Position numbers and translations under genes: made by a program. Under the pieces are notes generated by a model. It worked only from the letters and a program-made list of their open reading frames with translations, ran no database searches and was not told the DNA's origin. Below, one piece after another: positions 36,670-48,937 of a DNA stretch of 64,000 nt. The first letter of the stretch is position 1. Each line of letters opens with the position of its first letter. Origin of the DNA: Lutraria lutraria (taxonomy: Eukaryota; Mollusca; Bivalvia; Venerida; Mactridae); contig OZ026835.1 of NCBI GenBank assembly GCA_964023205.1, forward strand, positions 9,010,414 through 9,074,413, given 5' to 3'.

Positions 36670-37893
36670 GAAGTATTTAACTATCATACAATTAATATAA
36701 GTCATAGTTATGGCTCACGTTTAGATAAATAAATATTACAATCACTTAATTGAATCTTAATGCAAATAAAAAACCGTAGAAATATCTTCAATATTGAATA
36801 AAAAACACTCAACTTATAGCACGATATCATCTTTATATATTCATTAAAACAAGATTTATTCACGATATTAGCGATAAACATTTGATGTTAAAAGCCTATT
36901 TAACCAAAACATCATACATTCTTCAGGTAAGACAATAAATCAGATACTATCCTTATTTTCAAATATTTCCTGGTATTTTACTGGATATAAGTTTTGTCAG
37001 GTAAAATTGGAGTATATACTCTTCACGTATATACAGTGCAACCTTCCTTCAACCGCCACTAATTGGAAGGACAAAAATGACTGTTGTAAGGAGGTAGCTG
37101 ACATTGAGAATGTGAAAATACAGGAGTCATGACTTTCATTTTGTTTTCTATTATACTGTCTGTAACAGAGAGATGACTGTTGTTTGAGAGTGATCGTTCA
37201 TGGAGATTACACCGCATTCCGATACCTTTCTAAAAGTACTTATTGTATGGCTTATAAAACACAAACTGCTCATACCTGGCATAGATTTTCATATAATCTC
37301 AGTAGTGTACGTAGGTTATTCAATGAATACATAAATCACTTTTCTCTAGGGGAGTTAGAAGATGCTTTCAAATCACGGTATTCTGCGATAAAAATAGATG
37401 AAACAAACTCGTTTATACATGCACTAACACGAGCAAGATAATGTACACCGTAATATTGGGTATACCATCTTAATATAAACTCAAGACGCGTAAATAAATG
37501 TTATGATAAGTAACAAATTTCAATTAAAAGTAAAACATTTTGTGTCCAATGCATTTACACATACAATTTTTGCTATCATTTGATTCTATTAACATAGTTT
37601 TCCTCTCTAACCAATAGAGTCTTCAATAGAGAATTCCACAAAAATATCATGTCTGCATAATTTAATTTTGAAACATGTTCAAATTAAAATGGAGCCGCCA
37701 ATCATGTTTATCGGACGATAAAGTATTGGTAGACTGCTATTCATGCATATTATTTTGGCAAGGATAGAATGGTATATTAGAAGTTTGTGCGTGCGAATGT
37801 AAGCATTCTTCTTCATTATGAACAATAATTCTGATAGAAACTTGGAAAGTGTTGTGGTTTTTTTGTAATAAATTACACGAAACTTAAAAATTA

Positions 37894-38160
37894 TCGCCTG
37901 CCTAGTTAGAGCGTTGGTCTTCTGATCAAGAGATTGTGAGTTCGAACCCCGGGCGAGGCTCACTGTCCGTGACAAATCTGACTGGAGATATTACAACATA
38001 TCTTTAATTGTCCTTCACCTCTGAATTATATGGCATGGCAATAGCTTGCGAACATATTGTGGTTAGTACTCGTTAAGGAGAGACCTCCGAGGAAGCTGGT
38101 TAGGCTGACGGTCCGCCACGATATAACTGAAAATGTCGTTAAATCCGATGAAATGATAAA
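37894..38160 (+). mobile_element. tRNA-derived SINE
   Basis: The head looks like a tRNA: A box GCCTAGTTAGAGCGTTGG, an anticodon-like arm (TTGGTCTTCTGATCAA) and B box GAGTTCGAACCCCGGGCG. It is too imperfect in the acceptor stem to be a working tRNA. The body ends with ATATAACTGAAAATGTCGTT and AAATC, the GTTAAA type of ending common in mollusc SINEs. Confidence 0.6.
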
Positions 38161-38999
38161 TCATCAAAACTAGTCCTGCTAAAGTTTTTCATCTCTGGTC
38201 CCCATATCAGGTAGGGACCGACGAAGCTCTTTATGGATAGAGGTGGAAAGATAATTAGAGAGTAATGCCCAGTCTCATCAGCCTCTCGCAAAGTTCACGT
38301 TTTATAATTGACACTTAGGTTAGAGAAACATTGTGCGGAACGTAAAGTACGACGGTAAAATCGTACTGAAACGGGTGTAAACGTATTGGACGAAAGAAAC
38401 TTTTGAACCGTTCAAAAGATTCCTACGTCTAGTAGACAAGGTAAAGAACATGGCTTGTGTTGATAACGTAAGCAATCGTGAACAAGTCGTGTGTGCTGTT
38501 GTTGTTAATGTAAAATAAACGAGTCTACCGTTGACTTCTTCTTAAAAGATCCGTGTTGTAATGTAGTGGCCAAAACAACACGTAAACGTAATCAAATAGA
38601 TAACTCTTCGTGGCTCACAATTTCTTCACTTTGCTAGTATGAGGATCGTGATAGTTTTGAAAATTGGTGAAAAGTATTTAATGTGAAATAAACGAGCTTG
38701 ATGAGATTGATGCAGAACAAAAGAACCAATGTAATGTTTCATTGTTTGCTGGTCATAACTTGATAACTGTAATGGATGACCCTTTCAGTGAATCAACTTC
38801 TGATTTGTGTCGTGAGATCGTTATAATGATAACACGCAAAATATTCATCCCAGGAGCTATGAATATGAAGTACAAAATGTATTGAGCAGCTAAAGATAGA
38901 CTTGATTATAATATATTTAAACTGTGACTGTGTGAGGTATTACTTACTACACTTAAATAATAAACATTAAAGTAATTACTAAGTATAATAAATATAATA

Positions 39000-39240
39000 C
39001 CGACCGAGGCCATGGTCCCTGGATTTGTAACCTGGCTGAGTGGGTTCGATTCCCGGTCGCGGTCAGTCATACCCTTCCATGAAAATTTTGACAACATGTT
39101 GAGACGTTGTCGGTTCCTTGTGGAAGAGTAAGATGGTACTGGTAAGAGATTTAGAGTACAGCCCAGGAAAACTTGGTAGGTGAATCGGCTGCTGTATGTA
39201 ACTGAGACTTCGTTGATAAAACGGCATTAAACCAAAATAA
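39000..39240 (+). mobile_element. SINE family A, best-preserved copy
   Basis: The head starts ACCGACCGAGGCCATGGT and has B box GGGTTCGATTCCCGGTCGC at about 39042-39060. The body contains ACCCTTCCATGAAAATTTTG and AACTTGGTAGGTGAATCGGC, and the end is AAAACGGCATTAAACCAAAA with TAAATGA. It is the reference for the copies at 9618, 10561 and 62045. The 3' end GGCATTAAACCAAA is the element's likely terminus. Confidence 0.72.
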
Positions 39241-39383
39241 ATGAATAATATACTAAATATTGAACAGTCAAACACGTAAATTTCATATGAATAAGTACAT
39301 CGGTATTTTGCTGTATATTTGTTTTAGTGGTGTCTTATTATGTATCACAAAAAATATTATCAAGTTAACGTAATAAAATATTC

Positions 39384-39413
39384 CGTCCGTCCGTCTGTCT
39401 GTCTTTCTGTCTA
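39384..39413 (+). repeat. short (CCGT/CTGT)n microsatellite
   Basis: About 30 bp of CCGT, CTGT and CTTT tetranucleotides in tandem. Confidence 0.8.
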
Positions 39414-41034
39414 TATGTTGACGTAGTGTTCAAAGTGGTTAACAAAGATCAACACGAAGACAAGAGAAACGTAGTCTTTATACATACATTTATTCCAAAG
39501 TGATTTAAGGTACTTGTTGTTCATACGATTGACTTTTTGTGGGAGCTCGTTAACACAAGATTGACGGAAGTCGTGAAATAATGCCGGCGGATAGGTATTT
39601 TTTGATTGCTGATTTGAACATTATGAATATTCATAACCTGACTATCTTACTGGTATTGAAGATTGAAGATATGTCATTAAGAAGTTATAAAGAATTTGGA
39701 AGATTTAAGACGACGAATGTATTATGTATCTTTTTCATATCAAATCCCGACCCGCAGGGAACCGTTTATCCATTTTAGCATTTAAGTGATCATAAAGAGT
39801 TGAGCCTTTTTATGGATATGATATGGTATAAACAACTAAGTTATACGTAACAAGGCCACACAATAAAGCATGGTACCAATCCGTGTACCTAATAAACTGG
39901 ACCCCTCGGGTGTAAGTAAAATCATCTCAAGACTCGCGGATTTTGTTAAGAACATTAGCATTGTTTCCAGTTCTAAGCTCCGATTGGCTAAAGAACCTGG
40001 CGTAATCAATATGTTAAGAATAATCAGACTAATGCATTATGGGTTATATCATCTCCCTTGTATCAGGTGTGCATCGGCGGTATCTCAAACATGTCGATTT
40101 CTTTTAAACTATATGTTTGCAATTGCTTTTGACTTGAGCCATCTGATTCAATTACTGTTGCGTTAGTCCAGTTGGTGCTTAAATGACAAAGGACGCAAGA
40201 ATTGGCTATTTACTTAAGGAGTCGTATCCTGGTGCTTTTATGATGAACATAATTGTATCTAGAAACAAATTTATCTTTATTTCTGTTTAATTCGCTGTCT
40301 GCGCCTGTTTTCAACGGTTTTTCAGTTCAAAAACGGCGGACTAGAAATCGAATCAGAGTAACTGGATTTGTGGCAGTTCTAACCCTATTTATAGCTAAAA
40401 CAACACTTCTTTGCACTAAGCTCAAGAATTAAAGGTGAGCACAAATTATCTCATACATTTTAACCGAATTGTCAAAGAAAACAGGGGTCGAATCGCGAGC
40501 CAACCTGAGGTCAGTGAAGCTGGTGAACAAAAAAAACGCGGACTCTATCAGGTGTAGTGCTAAATACAATGGCCAATGTTTTACGTGAAAAAATCAGCCG
40601 AGAAATTAAATAGCTTTCCCTAAATTCATGAAAAATTATACGCCATGCTTGATAACACATCCGGTAAAATTGATCACTGTTAGTTGCTTAAGGTTGTTGA
40701 CAAACTTAGTTTTACGTTTGTCTTGATTGGTATGACCTGTATTTGTAAACTTTACATTCTTTATTTCAAATGTATTTCTGAAGTTCAGTGTGGATAAAAT
40801 TACAGGAGTTTTCATCGAAAACTGTCTGGGGCACGTTAGCTTAACACAATAGCACCACGAAGAAAGCTGCTAATTGCCAGCCTAAGTGGTAGATTGAGAG
40901 TTTGCCAGTTTGCACACGTATAATACCAAACTCTAATGTAAGACTTATAATTAGTTGTACGTTTTGTGTTTGAAGCTTAATCATTCAGATACACGTATTT
41001 GCATAGTGTATGAAATAACTGAATAAAGATAAGA

Positions 41035-43939
41035 ATGTATTGCGGAGTGCTCCTGTATTTTGGCATTTTGTTGTCAACAGTTGTCGACGGTGCTTCAGCT
41101 GATTACGTGTATGTTGATACTTCTATTGGGAATATAACAGGAATGAATAAGCCGGTTAAATTCATTGGAGAAGAAGCATTAAGTACACAATTTTTAGGAG
41201 TTCCGTACGCAGAGCCGCCAATTGGCATTTTGAGGTTTGCGAGGCCACTATTGTACAGCAACTATCACAGGACATACAACGCCACCTATCATAGGCCACA
41301 TTGTATGCAAAGTGCCAGTGCGTATAAATTAATGAAACACTTCGAGATGAGTGAAGACTGTTTGTATCTGAATATTTATATTCCAGGAAAAAATGTTCAA
41401 ACAAAAAGTTACATTCCGGTGATGGTTTTCATCCATGGCGGAAGTTTTTCGTTCGGCGGGGCTGACGTATTTTCCGGTGAAATAATCAGCTCGTTTTATG
41501 ACGTCATTGTGGTCACATTGAACTACCGTCTCAATGTATTCGGGTTTTTGAGCGATGGAACTAGATCCTCAGGAAATCTTGGGCTTTGGGATCAACAGTT
41601 AGCATTACAATGGGTTAGTGATAACATTCGAAAATTCGGTGGAAATCCAGAGGAAGTGACGTTGTTCGGGGGTTCGTCTGGTGCAGCAAGCGCTTTATTT
41701 CAAACTGCTTACCCTCGCAATAAGCGTCTGTTTAAACGGATCATAGCACAAAGTGGTAGCTTTCTCGCATCTTGGGCGCTTCAAAGCAATGTCAGTCAAC
41801 AGTATCTCAATTTTGTAGAAGATGCTGGTTGCAGATCAGTGAATGACGTCATAAAATGTTTACGCTCTAAATCAGCCAGACACTTGACACTGCTTGGGGA
41901 AGCATATGCTTTTGCGCCGGTTGTTGATCAAGAATTCATTTTGGAAGACCCGGCTGCTTTCTTTACCGAAGGTACTGATTCGGGTCTCTGGGAATGGTTT
42001 TCAGACTTGGATTTCATGTCTGGTGTCAATAGTGCAGAGGGTGGCGCCGCCCTGGAAGGGTTTAGTGATATCCTTAAAACGCTCAATATAAATTTGACCA
42101 ATGGGTTCCCAATAGATGCATATGAATCTGTTTTTGTTCCAAGTATATTGCATGAAATGTACGGCAATAACGTGTCACATGCGTTATTAAAGTCCGTCTT
42201 ACATCAGTACAGATCTTGGGCTAATCCTGACGACCCGATTAGCATACGAGATTGTGCAGTAAAACTCTCATCTGATACCGCTTTTGTCATACCGGCCATC
42301 AGAAATGCTCTGATGCATGCGAAACTTAAACGCACTACGAATCAAACTTCGACCTATTTCTACGTATTTGATGCAAAAACCAGCCATGATCCAGAACCGA
42401 AGTGGTTAAATGGCGCTAAACATACAATGGAATTACCATTTGTTTTCGGATTTCCGGATTCCATGAAGCTCGCTTTGGGTTTATCACCGGAAGAAAAAAT
42501 AAAATTGACCATAAACGAAGTATTTTTGTCGCACGCAATGATGAACATGTGGACTAGTTTCGCTAAAAATGGGTAAGACATAAAAATCAATACATGTACA
42601 CGTATTTTGGTATAAAAACGGCCCTCTATCTTTCCATTCGTAATTATGTTCATTCGTGACTTCGACTTAGCTTATTTGTTCGTTTGATAATAGTTCATCA
42701 TCGCTTCTAACATTACAGATCACAGACGTGACCATCTGCGTATACATAGAACATGTTTCGTCTCACGGAGCCTTAGCTAATCGATTTCACTGTTTGAACG
42801 AATAATCTGCTTTCTAGGAAATGTTTAGCAATGAAACTGGACATATTGATATAGGACGGTTTTTTAATGAATCACAGATCACAAACTTATTGCAAGCAGT
42901 TGATAATGTTTGGTGTAGAAATAACATAGGATATAATTGAAATACGTTTGATTAATAACCATTACTTTCGTTATTAAAATTGATTTCTATACAAGGAGAA
43001 CTACCCAAGCTCGTGATGAATGTTAATGTAATGTGATTTTAGACGTGGGAGGGAAACATATTGTATAAGTTACAAGTTTAACTCAGGTCCCTGTTTTATC
43101 TGAAGTATCATATTGAAATATTTATAGAATTCAAATTCTGAAACCTCTATTTAATATACTAAATACAAAATGTATGCGCGATTTCTTAATTTAAGATTAT
43201 TTTTCGATTGAGGTCCGAAAAGATTTAGATTTTAGATTTCGGTCTAGACAGTTGGGAAATATTTTCGAGATAGTAAGTAATATAATGCTGCTTGTTTTGG
43301 GAAAGCAGTCAGTTCTCAAATGATGTCCCACCAGTTTACATAGCAATGACCGCTTGTTAGATATCGACCCGTCAGTATTTTACCTATAGCCCATTTTAAT
43401 CAACAGTGGCAAGTTAGTTTAAATTGAAACAGCTTGGACTTTGTATACTAGGGCACTTTGCAATATGTCGAACAGAATGACGAACAACAGTTCGTTCATT
43501 CGCAAATTTTAATGCATTTTAAATATAGCAAAATTATCATATTGTTTATTCTAAAATTTGACAGGCTTAGTATTTTCAGCGCTTTGGTGTGTTGTTTATT
43601 TTCAGGAGCCCGAATACAGACACCTGGCAAATGATGACGGACATTCCAGCATGGCAACCATTTGATGCTAGCACGCAAAAGTATATTGAATTGTCTTTTA
43701 ACATCACCTCAGACTCATCAAAAAGCCATTTTGAAGCCGAACAATTGGCATTCTGGTCGAATGTTGTTCCAACGCTGGGCGCATGCGCAGAGTGTACATG
43801 TCCAGAACCAGCTGAACCGGAAGCGGAAACTGCGGCAGCAGAATCACAAAATAAAAATAATAATGCTGTCAGTTTATTTCGAGCAGATTCACCGCATTGT
43901 ATAGCCTTTCTAATCATGCTGTACATAATCCTTAACTGA
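41035..43939 (+). CDS. carboxylesterase/cholinesterase-like protein 1, two exons
   Basis: Exon 1 (41035-42572) joins exon 2 (43606-43939) at AAT GG|GTAAGA and TTTTCAG|GA in phase 2, giving 623 aa of the type-B carboxylesterase (alpha/beta hydrolase) family, which hydrolyses ester bonds. A signal peptide covers residues 1 to about 21. The oxyanion hole is HGGSF (134-138). The nucleophile elbow FGGSSGAAS places Ser214, the acid is Glu335 (SGVNSAEGG), and the base is His463 (GAKHTMELPFVFGFP), so the triad is complete. Cys90-Cys109 and Cys266-Cys275 match family disulfides. The first loop lacks the choline-binding Trp of true cholinesterases, so acetylcholine is not the expected substrate. The C-terminus has a short CECTCPEPAEPEAE segment, then a hydrophobic end (CIAFLIMLYIILN), consistent with GPI anchoring. 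The paralogue at 52639-56934 shares the intron position and phase. Confidence 0.9.
42573..43605 (+). other. intron of esterase 1
   Basis: GT-AG intron of 1033 bp (GTAAGA ... TTATTTTCAG), A+T-rich, in which I see no repeat or gene. It interrupts the codon for the Gly after FAKN, at the same place as in esterase 2. Confidence 0.85.
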
Positions 43940-45444
43940 TGTAAAGCTACCTTGAATATTGTAATTTGCTATTTTTAAAATGTGAACATGTCATACTGCG
44001 TAAGATGTCCAGCCGTCTCGACAGTTTACATATTCTAAAACATTATTATATCAGATAAATCATCACTAATTCCTCGCAGGATTGAATGGTCCGATATACA
44101 GTTCTTTTCAAGGACTGTTCAGCTGTAGAAATGCTTATATGCGTAAATAGATATATAGGAAAGAAGATTTGCTAGTATACAACTAATTGCAAGCTATGTA
44201 AATGAATGACATTTTTTTTATTTTTACATCATACAACCAGCCTAGCCCCTTTGATACACATCTGTGCTTTCCAGTAATGCTACATTTATTATATAAATGT
44301 AATTTTATATATTCCGTCATATCATATGCATTGTGCATTTCCGGGTAACTGTCAATATGTGTAAAATATATTTTAGGGTATATATTCTGTTTTTTATTAT
44401 TCTCGTGCGTAAAAGAATTACAGTAAGACGCGATTATAGTGAATTCATGGGTAACCGATGGCTAACGTTTCACCTTATTCAAAAGGCGTGTTTGGGTGGA
44501 GGAAAAACACACCATATACTATCAGGTTGACGCACCAGTATTAACTTTTCCTATATGTGTTCTGCTTGGCGAATTAAGATATAGTCCTCGGATGTAGATA
44601 CTATTTTTAATATTTTTAGCGCATGCGCACTGCCAACAAGAACGACAATCTTCCAAAGGGAGACTACCTAGTTATGGAAAAGGGCCATTATATATTCGGG
44701 TTCACTATAAACGTGTTTTACTGTATTTTATACATAGTAGAAAGTATCTAAATACAGAGGAATCCCTAAAAATTGGGCCCCCAGAAAACGGAAATTCCCC
44801 GAAAATCGAACGATATTAAAGACCCATTTCTTTTTCGGAATTCATGAAAAAAATTCTCTCGAAACCGGACGTATGGCCCTATTAGGAAGGGGTTCCGTTT
44901 TCATGGGTTTTACAGTATATAGGCCTTACGTTTTGTTTATAATTTTATATAGGGCATGGTATATATACGACATCTAAGAATGCAACCATTAAATATTAAC
45001 TCTAGCCCATTTTTCTTCGTTTTCCACGTCCGTTTCATGATTTGACATGCTAATTAGACGAATTAAGTTCGTTTTATTGAACAGGGTTGCTTGCAACCTT
45101 GTTCTTGGTTACTACCAGTTTTCGACGCTCACACAATCAAAATCTGTAGCAGAATCTAAAAATAGATTTCATGGCTTCCCCTATCACAACCAATGAAGAA
45201 GTTCATCGCCAAACGCCAAAACAATAGTTCCAAGAAGAAGACGGTAATCGGTCATATCTGGGTTACACTATCCATATAAAACGACTTTGGTGTAAAGATT
45301 ATAATGTAAGATATGTTGCTTAATGAGTGGAACCAAATGAAATACGTTAAAACAAAAGTCGAACATGATGAGATTACTGCGCAGCTGAACTATTGACAGC
45401 TGGTTTGTAAATATATTAAAAACGAACTGCACCTGTGCATGTAC

Positions 45445-45515
45445 ATATATGGTCCAGCGGTAAGGATGCTCGTTTACCGAGTGAGAGGTCCTGTGTTCGA
45501 TTCTCGGTAGTGGCG
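45445..45515 (+). tRNA. tRNA-Glu-like pseudogene or SINE head
   Basis: The A-box region TGGTCCAGCGGTAAGGATG closely follows tRNA-Glu (TGGTC.AGCGGTTAGGAT), and the B box GTGTTCGATTCTCGG is good. The anticodon arm TGCTC-GTTTACC-GAGTG can pair only with two wobbles and does not give a Glu anticodon, and the acceptor stem ends do not pair. A T9-10 run, a possible pol III terminator, lies about 20 bp downstream. A working tRNA is unlikely. Confidence 0.35.
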
Positions 45516-46179
45516 TTATTATTTATATGAATTTTTTTTTTCGAATTATTAGCTAAGATATCAAAGAGAAAGTGTAGTTGTGTTTAAATAAAATGCATCT
45601 CAATGAAATAAAAAAAACAAATCTACATAAATAGTCCAAATCATAATTATATGCAGTTGTCATGAACATTGATAAAAACAGTATCAATAATCAACAAAAC
45701 ATGTAAATAAATTATTATTATTTTCTATGATAAATAATAAACCAATGGACCACGGTCGTGGTTGTATGTGTGGCACTCTGTTGCTGATAATACAACTGTC
45801 TAACCTCAGGATCAAACCCTGTTCTTCCAGTCTTATGTCTTAAGTGTGGAAATCGTATTGTGTGTTTTGTATTTTATTTAATTCCTTATTTGATCTAAGA
45901 TCTAGTATGTGATGCATAATGCGACTGTTTATTACTGAGCGGTCATGCCTTCAGCATTTTTTTAAAATGTAAGATTTTCCACCGTCATATTCTGAACAAT
46001 TAACATAATATTGTGTCCTGCTTTAACAGTCGTGTAGTAATACGATTGGCTTTTACTAAGCATGGTGAAATATGACCAAAAAAGAGAAATACTTACAAAT
46101 GTGTAATGTTTAAATGTCCAAAACACCCGGTAAAAATTGCAAATGACACGTTAACACAAAACCAATATGCTCAGGTATG

Positions 46180-46185
46180 TGCTCA
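46180..46185 (+). repeat. left target-site duplication of the foldback element
   Basis: TGCTCA immediately precedes the left end CACTGTCTGG and is repeated directly after the right end at 49528-49533. Confidence 0.7.
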
Positions 46186-46775
46186 CACTGTCTGGTACGT
46201 GAAACGGTGCAGATTTTCCGTGTTACGGTGCTTCCATCCAATATGGCGGAGGGAGAAACGACAAGGAGGTACGTGTCATTTTATACCGATGTATTTAAAC
46301 AAATACGCTATTTAGAAGGAGAAGAACATTTGTATCTAATGTTCAAATAAATTCACTGTAAGATAAATATATTCACCATGTCTGTTGTATAGGATTTATA
46401 TGAATTATTTGCTAAAAACTTTGAGGAATAAACCACGCGAAAATCGAACCGAGAGAAGTGGTAAATATTTGAGCCAATCTCCGTACAAAAGTCATTATTC
46501 TTGAAGTGAATACGCTTGTATATTAGCGTATATGTATAGAATCATTCATAGAAATACTACATCTTCTCAATTGCTTTGTTGTGCCTAAATCTGTCTATTT
46601 TCTGTTTCGTCAACACGACGGTGCAGACACCCAACAACGGTGCAGATTTTCCGTAAGAAATGAGACGGTGTTGCCACAAAATAGGCAACGGTGCATACAT
46701 ATGCAGCAAAAAGTATACGGTTCAGACACTAGGTTAAAAGAATGTAATGAAACCATGCATTTGTTGTTACATTTA
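46186..46775 (+). repeat. left terminal inverted repeat of the foldback element
   Basis: About 590 bp, matching the reverse complement of 48938-49527 base for base over nearly its whole length. Similarity stops after TTTGTTGTTA(C/T)ATTT. ACGGTGC-type motifs start at 46204, 46225, 46618, 46637, 46665 (ACGGTGT) and 46688. Confidence 0.88.
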
Positions 46776-47049
46776 ATGAAATGAAGCATATGATTTTTAA
46801 ATACATCATTTTCTTCATCTGTATCTATTTGTTAAATTCTTTAATATTCTTTAAAATTACATATATTTTTTTCATATCCATAGAATCTCAGCCATATACA
46901 GTGTTGTGGGGAATCCTATGTCGAGTGCTGGTCCCTTGAAGCCCACCAGAGAGCACAACGTAATAAAAGGAAACTTGAATGTGAAAATGCAAGAAGACCA
47001 TTACCAGGAAATCTCTCAAGAGGCATATAAGTAGCCATAAAAATAAGGA

Positions 47050-47205
47050 ATAAGGAATTTGCATGCCAACGGCATTCCTTTAGGAGAGATATGAACCTAT
47101 TGATCACATTAAAGGAGTGCATGAAAAAAGGTTCACTTGCCCTGCGTGTTTCAAGGAGTATGCCTGGAGGACAAGTTTGCACGGACATTATTTTGAAAAA
47201 ATGAC
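47050..47205 (+). pseudogene. broken C2H2 zinc-finger-like relic inside the foldback element
   Basis: Frame 1 (about 47056-47095) reads EFACQRHSFRRDMN. After a frame change near 47095 the next frame reads DHIKGVHEKRFTCPACFKEY followed by AWRTSLHGH. The spacing F-x5-L-x2-H-x4-H, then a linker, then C-x2-C-x12-H fits C2H2 fingers. The first finger lacks one Cys and the second its last His. It may be the remains of a DNA-binding protein captured or encoded by the element. Short length makes chance resemblance possible. Confidence 0.4.
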
Positions 47206-47480
47206 ATTTCGAATACGATTTACATCTATTTTTATTGAAATCCGGTATTATTATGAGCTAACTCTATACATGTATTTTAAAGCAAAATCTTGAACAAATT
47301 GAGTGATCAAAGACGTTGTATTATTTTCTAGTCAGTTTCATATCTATAATTATGCCACTACTGTTTCTAAACCGTGCGACTAATTGCTTTTTAGGATAAA
47401 TGTTGATATTAAGTCGCACTATTTACTTGTTACGACTCGGTTTTTATTTGTAAGTGTGGTCGAAATCATTTTAAGTTAAA

Positions 47481-47534
47481 AGAGGGGCAAGGACTTATAT
47501 ACATACATGTATGTATATAAGTCCTTGAGAGGGG
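47481..47534. repeat. perfect 40-bp palindrome between 7-bp direct repeats
   Basis: Positions 47488-47527 form an exact palindrome whose half-site is CAAGGACTTATATACATACA. AGAGGGG stands directly on each side (47481-47487 and 47528-47534). The structure resembles a minimal foldback insertion with a 7-bp target duplication. The stem could extrude as a cruciform or form an RNA hairpin. Confidence 0.9.
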
Positions 47535-48937
47535 TGCCTATAGATTGCTCCAAATTTAGAATAGAAATATCAATGTACTATGGTATTCAATAGATATTTA
47601 ATTTACGGGTGGAACAGTGTGTAAGCAAGTTTTGATATATTCTAGACTACTAGTATATATTCATTTTAATAAATGTATATACTGTTGTTTTCTCAGGTAT
47701 GATATATGTTTTGTGATTCTTACTGAGATTTATTCCTGGTTTATAGGTGCTTTTCTTTCAGTATACAAATGATCACAAATGAATGTAAATAAAAACTTGC
47801 TTTTATGGTATTATTTATTTTTCATATTTTGAACATGTTGCATTAAAAAATATAACAATAACAAATAACAATACTCAAAATACTTTCAACGCTAGAAAAT
47901 AACTTATCTAGACTTTTCTAGCACTGTTAAAGTTAAGTAAATCTTATGTGAAAAGCATGCTCGAGAATGACAGTACTAGACGAGAGTTAACATTCGATCT
48001 CTCATTACAAATTAATCTACACCATAAATTGATGATTAGAGAGAAACAACGGGTATTATAAGTTGGCAGTCAACTTCAAAGTAGGTTTGACTGTATTTCA
48101 ACAGACAAAGCTACCTTCCAGGGCATGAAATAATAGTATTTGTTTCACTGTAATGATAGTTATGTAAAAGAAATAACCAATTTGCAATACAAAAGTGTAA
48201 GACGAGCACAAAGTACACTTTAAAAATAGCACTACCACCATCCGGAGTCAGCACAATATGAATGTTATTTTAAGCCTTTTTAAACTCAGAAGTGTAGATG
48301 TATGTCCATCACAAGTATCGTTTCTATTTCAATTCAGTATCTCTAATCTTTAGGTTTCAAGATTTAATCCACGTCGAACATGTGGCAATACAAATGTTTG
48401 ATTCGTGAGACCAATGATATTCTCTCACAGTGGTAGGTCGTCTTATTGGTTCTTCCGGTTTAGAAATACATTGTATTCCCTAATTTACATTTTCTCTTTC
48501 CTCTGCTTATTCCGCTAATGTCAAACATATGATCCCTGCAAAATAAAAAAGGCACGTAATAGATACACTGACATGGCAAAATGCTTTATCTTCTTAATTG
48601 TTTTTTGAGTTGGTGATATTTTTCTCAAAGACACATTATATTTTTCTTGTCAATTTACTGGTTTAAAAAAAAATCTTACTTACTTAGTCATACTTAGTAA
48701 TTCAAAACATCGATTAATACAGTTTTTAGTAGTACCTTTCACTGATTGTGAACATTAAACTAGTAGAAGAATATTTGTAATTAACATATTAAGTATTTTA
48801 TTTATTTATAAACAAAGACTTATTAGATATTTCATATCGATGTCACATTTTTACTCTCAGTTGAAGTTGCATTACTAGTGATTAATGTGCACGTAACAAC
48901 TAAAACTATGTAATTGAAGTATTTGAGCACATATCTT

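Larger units (their letters stand above)
34822..41034. other. 6.2-kb intergenic region
   Basis: No exon is recognisable between the aminopeptidase stop and the first esterase ATG. ATTAAA hexamers near 34925 and 34938, followed by a GT-rich stretch, may be the aminopeptidase polyadenylation signal. The region holds the repeat copies, purine tract, C20 run and SINEs listed separately. Open frames at 37184-37441 and 39870-40166 have no family signature or splice context. Confidence 0.55.
43940..46185. other. intergenic region after esterase 1
   Basis: No exon is recognisable. A tRNA-like segment lies at 45445-45515. Short open frames such as 44333-44530 and 46106-46315 have no family signature. 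The right boundary is the TGCTCA target duplication of the foldback element. Confidence 0.5.

Noticed and set aside
43576..43926. 116-codon minus-strand frame over esterase 1 exon 2
   Set aside because: It is the antisense shadow of a conserved coding exon. The same holds for minus-strand frames at 41162-41404, 41928-42167 and 52768-53064.
45445..45515. Functional tRNA-Glu gene
   Set aside because: A and B boxes are good, but the acceptor stem does not pair, the anticodon arm is irregular and no Glu anticodon is in place.
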